Source: JAOTVV01 sp041602035 | GTDB taxonomy: Bacteria; Gemmatimonadota; Gemmatimonadetes; Gemmatimonadales; GWC2-71-9 | Length of the DNA: 64,000 nucleotides | Reading direction: 5' to 3' | NCBI GenBank assembly: GCA_041602035.1 | Contig: JBFIHA010000011.1 | Coordinates: 1-64,000 of the forward strand | Part shown: positions 61,613-64,000 of the stretch, one piece after another | Layout: each line of letters starts with the position of its first letter | Numbering within the stretch: the stretch's first letter is position 1 | Position numbers and translations under genes: made by a program | The notes under the pieces: model-generated | The model's database searches: none | What the model was told of the DNA's origin: nothing | Seen by the model: only the letters and a program-made list of their open reading frames with translations

Positions 61613-62221
61613 GTGAGACCTGACGAGAAGATCGTGGCTATTGACGGTGGCGCAGGAGACACCGAGCTCCAGGCGATGGTACGGCGCATGCTGCAGCTTC
61701 TGGGTGAGGATCCCGCGCGAGAGGGTCTCTTCCGGACGCCCGAGCGTGTGGAGGCTTCACTCCAGTGGCTCACCCGAGGATATCGGCAATCCGTAGAGCA
61801 CGTCGTGCGCGACGCCGTATTCGATGAGCCCCACGAGAGTATGATCTTGGTTCGAGACATCGAGCTCTACTCGATGTGCGAGCACCACATGCTCCCGTTC
61901 TTCGGCAAAGCGCACGTCGCCTATTTGCCGCAGGGTAAGATCATCGGTCTCTCGAAGGTGCCGCGGATCGTCGACGTGTTCGCCAGGCGCCTCCAGGTCC
62001 AGGAGCGGCTGACCGATCAGGTCGCCGATGCACTCATGGGGGTTTTGGAGCCAGCTGGCGTCGGCGTCGTGGTCGAGGCCTATCACCTGTGCATGATGAT
62101 GCGCGGGGTGGAGAAACAGCACTCGAAGACTGTGACCAGTGCACTGCGCGGCGCGTTTCTCGATGGGACGACACGGGACGAATTCCTCCGCCTGGCACAC
62201 GGAGGCTCGTGGCTCGAGTGA
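61613..62221 (+). CDS. folE: GTP cyclohydrolase I
   Basis: A 202-residue enzyme making dihydroneopterin triphosphate, first step of folate synthesis. Zinc ligands are Cys89 and His92 (SMCEHHMLPFFG) and Cys160 (AYHLCMMMRG); the GKAHVAYLPQGKIIGLSK and VEKQHSKT segments are typical. GTG 61613 with AGGAG six bases upstream is a clear start; the longer open frame runs back through the non-coding leader. The stop overlaps the SDR gene start (GTGA). Confidence 0.95.
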   Translation: MRPDEKIVAIDGGAGDTELQAMVRRMLQLLGEDPAREGLFRTPERVEASLQWLTRGYRQSVEHVVRDAVFDEPHESMILVRDIELYSMCEHHMLPFFGKAHVAYLPQGKIIGLSKVPRIVDVFARRLQVQERLTDQVADALMGVLEPAGVGVVVEAYHLCMMMRGVEKQHSKTVTSALRGAFLDGTTRDEFLRLAHGGSWLE

Positions 62222-62916
62222 GCGTGCTGCATGACCGCACCGCGTTGGTGACGGGGGCGAGTCGAGGCATTGGGCGTGCCGTCGCCGACCGACTGCAGCA
62301 GGACGGCGCACGGGTCGCCTGCCTTGCGCGCAGTTTTGAGGGCGTGCACGACGCGACCCGCCTCGAAATCCCCTGCGATGTGACCGAGCCGGACGATGTT
62401 CATCGAGCGGTCGAACACGTTGTCGAGCGATTCGGCGTCCCCGACATCGTGGTCAACAATGCCGGGGCATTTCTGCTCAAGCCCCTGGTCGAGACGACCG
62501 CTGAGGAGTTCCTCGCACAACTGAGCGTCAACACGCTTGGTCCCTTTCTCGTTGTGCGAGCGATGCTGCCCCACCTCGTTCGTGTCCGACACGGCCATCT
62601 GGTGACGATCGGGAGCGTGGTGGACCATCGGCCGTATGCCGGGAATGCGGCCTACGGAGCCAGCAAGTATGGCGTGCGGGGACTCCATGAGATCCTGGTC
62701 GAGGAGCTGCGAGCAACGGGGATCCGCGCGACGCTTATCTCTCCCGGACCCACAGACACGCGCTTGTGGGATCCGATGGAGGCTCGTGGAGCCGACGAGA
62801 TGCCGGCGCGGAGTGACATGCTGACCCCGGACGACGTCGCCGCGGCCGTCGCGTACGCGGTCACGCAGCCTGAGCGTGTGGCGGTGGAATGGATTCGTCT
62901 GATGCCAGTCAGCTGA
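62218..62916 (+). CDS. Short-chain dehydrogenase/reductase
   Basis: A 232-residue SDR. It has the nucleotide motif TGASRGIGRA, the NNAG motif, a catalytic serine (IGSVVDH), and the YGASK active-site Tyr/Lys pair, followed by PGPTDT. It is coupled to folE by a GTGA overlap, which could mean a pterin-related role (for example dihydropteridine or sepiapterin-like reduction), but the sequence alone does not show this. Confidence 0.85.
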   Translation: MSVLHDRTALVTGASRGIGRAVADRLQQDGARVACLARSFEGVHDATRLEIPCDVTEPDDVHRAVEHVVERFGVPDIVVNNAGAFLLKPLVETTAEEFLAQLSVNTLGPFLVVRAMLPHLVRVRHGHLVTIGSVVDHRPYAGNAAYGASKYGVRGLHEILVEELRATGIRATLISPGPTDTRLWDPMEARGADEMPARSDMLTPDDVAAAVAYAVTQPERVAVEWIRLMPVS

Positions 62917-62956
62917 TCCGTCGGTCCGTGCGCCGCAGCTGTTTCGCGTCGAATCC

Positions 62957-63562
62957 ATGCACATCGAGTTGACTGAGTTCCTCCGGTGCCCGCAGGCTCA
63001 CGGACCGAGGGATTACTGCGTGTTGATGCCGGAAACAATCGTCGAGCGCGATGTTCGTTCAGGAGCTGTTGCCTGCCCCGTCTGCCACGCGACCTACCCG
63101 ATCGTCGACGGGGTTGTGGACTTCGTCGACGCGGCGGACGAGCGTGCTGCCGACACTTCCTCCTCTGACACGACGCTCCCCGCGGCAGACGACGTACGCG
63201 CCCTCCTCGGGGTCGCGGGTCCCGGCGGCTATGTCGTCGTACTCGGTTCCGCGTGTCGGTTGGTGCCGGCCATGGCGCCGCTGCTCCCCGGCGTGCACTG
63301 CGTGTTGGTCAATCCGCCCACCGGCCTTGGGTCCATCGGCTCGACGAGCAGTGTGCGCAGCAGGGAGGGAATCCCGCTCGCCCCCTCCATGGCCCGAGGC
63401 ATCGTGATCGGTCACGACCATACCCGGCCCCCGTGGCTCGCCGAGTCGGCCCGGTTGCTGCTTCGTGGGCTCCGCATGGTCGTCTTGGGCGATCCAGGGA
63501 GCATCCAGGGCGTGCGCCGTTTGGTATCCGGCGCGGGGATGTGGGTGGGTGAGCGGACATGA
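62957..63562 (+). CDS. Trm112-like zinc-knuckle protein with Rossmann-like C-terminal part
   Basis: A 201-residue protein. The N-terminal 60 residues (FLRCPQAHGP...VACPVCHATYPIVDGVVDF) match the Trm112p-like zinc domain that often precedes methyltransferases. The remainder (GPGGYVVVLGS, then alternating strands and helices) looks like a reduced Rossmann fold but lacks a convincing SAM-binding DxGxG motif. It may be a non-catalytic partner. It is the last gene before a convergent hairpin. Confidence 0.65.
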   Translation: MHIELTEFLRCPQAHGPRDYCVLMPETIVERDVRSGAVACPVCHATYPIVDGVVDFVDAADERAADTSSSDTTLPAADDVRALLGVAGPGGYVVVLGSACRLVPAMAPLLPGVHCVLVNPPTGLGSIGSTSSVRSREGIPLAPSMARGIVIGHDHTRPPWLAESARLLLRGLRMVVLGDPGSIQGVRRLVSGAGMWVGERT

Positions 63563-63569
63563 TCATGGA

Positions 63570-63597
63570 TCGGGGCGGCCCGATGCGGCCGCCCCGA
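63570..63597. terminator. GC-rich hairpin between convergent genes
   Basis: TCGGGGCGGCC (63570-63580) and its exact complement at 63587-63597 flank a six-base loop, between the stops of convergent genes. No T-tract. Likely a bidirectional terminator by position and strength. Confidence 0.55.
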
Positions 63598-63610
63598 CCG
63601 GTTGCCGCGA

Positions 63611-64000
63611 TCAGTCGGCGTAGAGCGCGTCGATCCGCTCGCGATACCGCTCCTCGACGACTCGGCGTTTTACCTTGAGGGTCGGCGTGAGCTCCCCGCC
63701 CTCGATCGTGAAGTCCGCGTCCAAGATGAGCAATTTCTTCGGCATCTCGAAGCTCGCCAAGTCGCGCAGGCCGCCCATCACCTCGCGCTCGACCTTGGCG
63801 ACGACGTCCGGCAGGGTGAGCAACGATGCGGTGTCGCGAAACGTCAGGCCGCGCTCTTTTGCCCATGCCGTGACGGCATCGAAGTCCGGGACCACCAGCA
63901 ACGCCGGGTACTTCCGCTTGTCGCCGATCATCACCGCGTTCAACACGAACCGGTTCGTCTTGATCATGTTCTCGATCGGCTGCGGCGCGATCTTCTTCCC
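63611..64000 (-). CDS. Long-chain acyl-CoA synthetase, C-terminal end (cut by window edge)
   Basis: The last 129 residues of an AMP-binding acyl-CoA ligase; the frame runs open off the end of the window. It contains the GKKIAPQPIEN catalytic-lysine loop region, VMIGDKRKYPALLVVPDF and the C-terminal TPTLKVKRRVVEERY of FadD15-like long-chain enzymes, where the lysine in TLKVKR is a conserved position. It activates fatty acids with ATP and CoA. Confidence 0.88.
   Translation of the reverse strand, partial: GKKIAPQPIENMIKTNRFVLNAVMIGDKRKYPALLVVPDFDAVTAWAKERGLTFRDTASLLTLPDVVAKVEREVMGGLRDLASFEMPKKLLILDADFTIEGGELTPTLKVKRRVVEERYRERIDALYAD

Noticed and set aside
1..64000. tRNA, rRNA, CRISPR arrays, insertion sequences, phage genes
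   Set aside because: None recognised on either strand; no clustered short repeats, no transposase or integrase motifs.

Overview
The window is about 64 kb of GC-rich, densely coding chromosomal DNA from a Gram-negative (diderm) bacterium. LPS Kdo transferase WaaA, LipB, a PorV-like outer-membrane protein, many lipoprotein signals, frequent GTG starts and stop/start overlaps of the ATGA/GTGA type fit a Gemmatimonadota-like soil bacterium; that placement is inference from gene content, as no rRNA marker is present. No prophage, insertion sequence, CRISPR array or tRNA gene was seen.

Layout. 0-5.7 kb: envelope genes (lipoproteins, an outer-membrane protein, waaA, a CPBP protease, a DsbA-like thioredoxin, an M23 peptidase). 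5.7-12.8 kb (minus): dnaE-accA-psp1-metG. 12.9-17.1 kb (plus): a coupled trio of an M30-like lipoprotein metalloprotease, a PorV-like barrel and a COG4324-type aminopeptidase, then an M20 dipeptidase. 18.7-26.6 kb (minus): an FAD oxidase, lipA, pdhA, pdhB, pdhC, lpdA, a membrane protein and lipB, i.e. a pyruvate dehydrogenase complex packed with its lipoylation genes. 26.7-31.3 kb: small membrane and exported proteins, a glycosyltransferase and a FmdB/coiled-coil/RemA-like trio. 31.3-38.4 kb (minus): a sodium:solute symporter and a complete peptide ABC transporter. 38.4-44.6 kb (minus): tdk, a CoaE-PIG-L fusion, gcvH, gcvP and a LipM/LplA-like acyltransferase. 44.7-46.3 kb: HU and a helicase-like protein lacking its ATPase motifs.

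46.4-61.1 kb is the most unusual part: twelve plus-strand genes, mostly overlapping or abutting. The first is a selenoprotein-B-like (GrdB/PrdB family) gene read through an in-frame TGA, with a SECIS-like hairpin placed just as in classical bacterial selenocysteine genes. A DmpA-type peptidase, an aminotransferase-fold protein lacking the PLP lysine, an exported amidohydrolase and then a NurA-HerA...SbcD(Mre11)-SbcC(Rad50) DNA-end-processing set follow; a pair of paralogous exported proteins sits inside that set.

61.1-64 kb: a 50-residue membrane protein, a promoter followed by a rod-shaped RNA resembling 6S RNA, folE, an SDR dehydrogenase, a Trm112-like zinc protein, and the C-terminal end of an acyl-CoA synthetase cut by the window edge.
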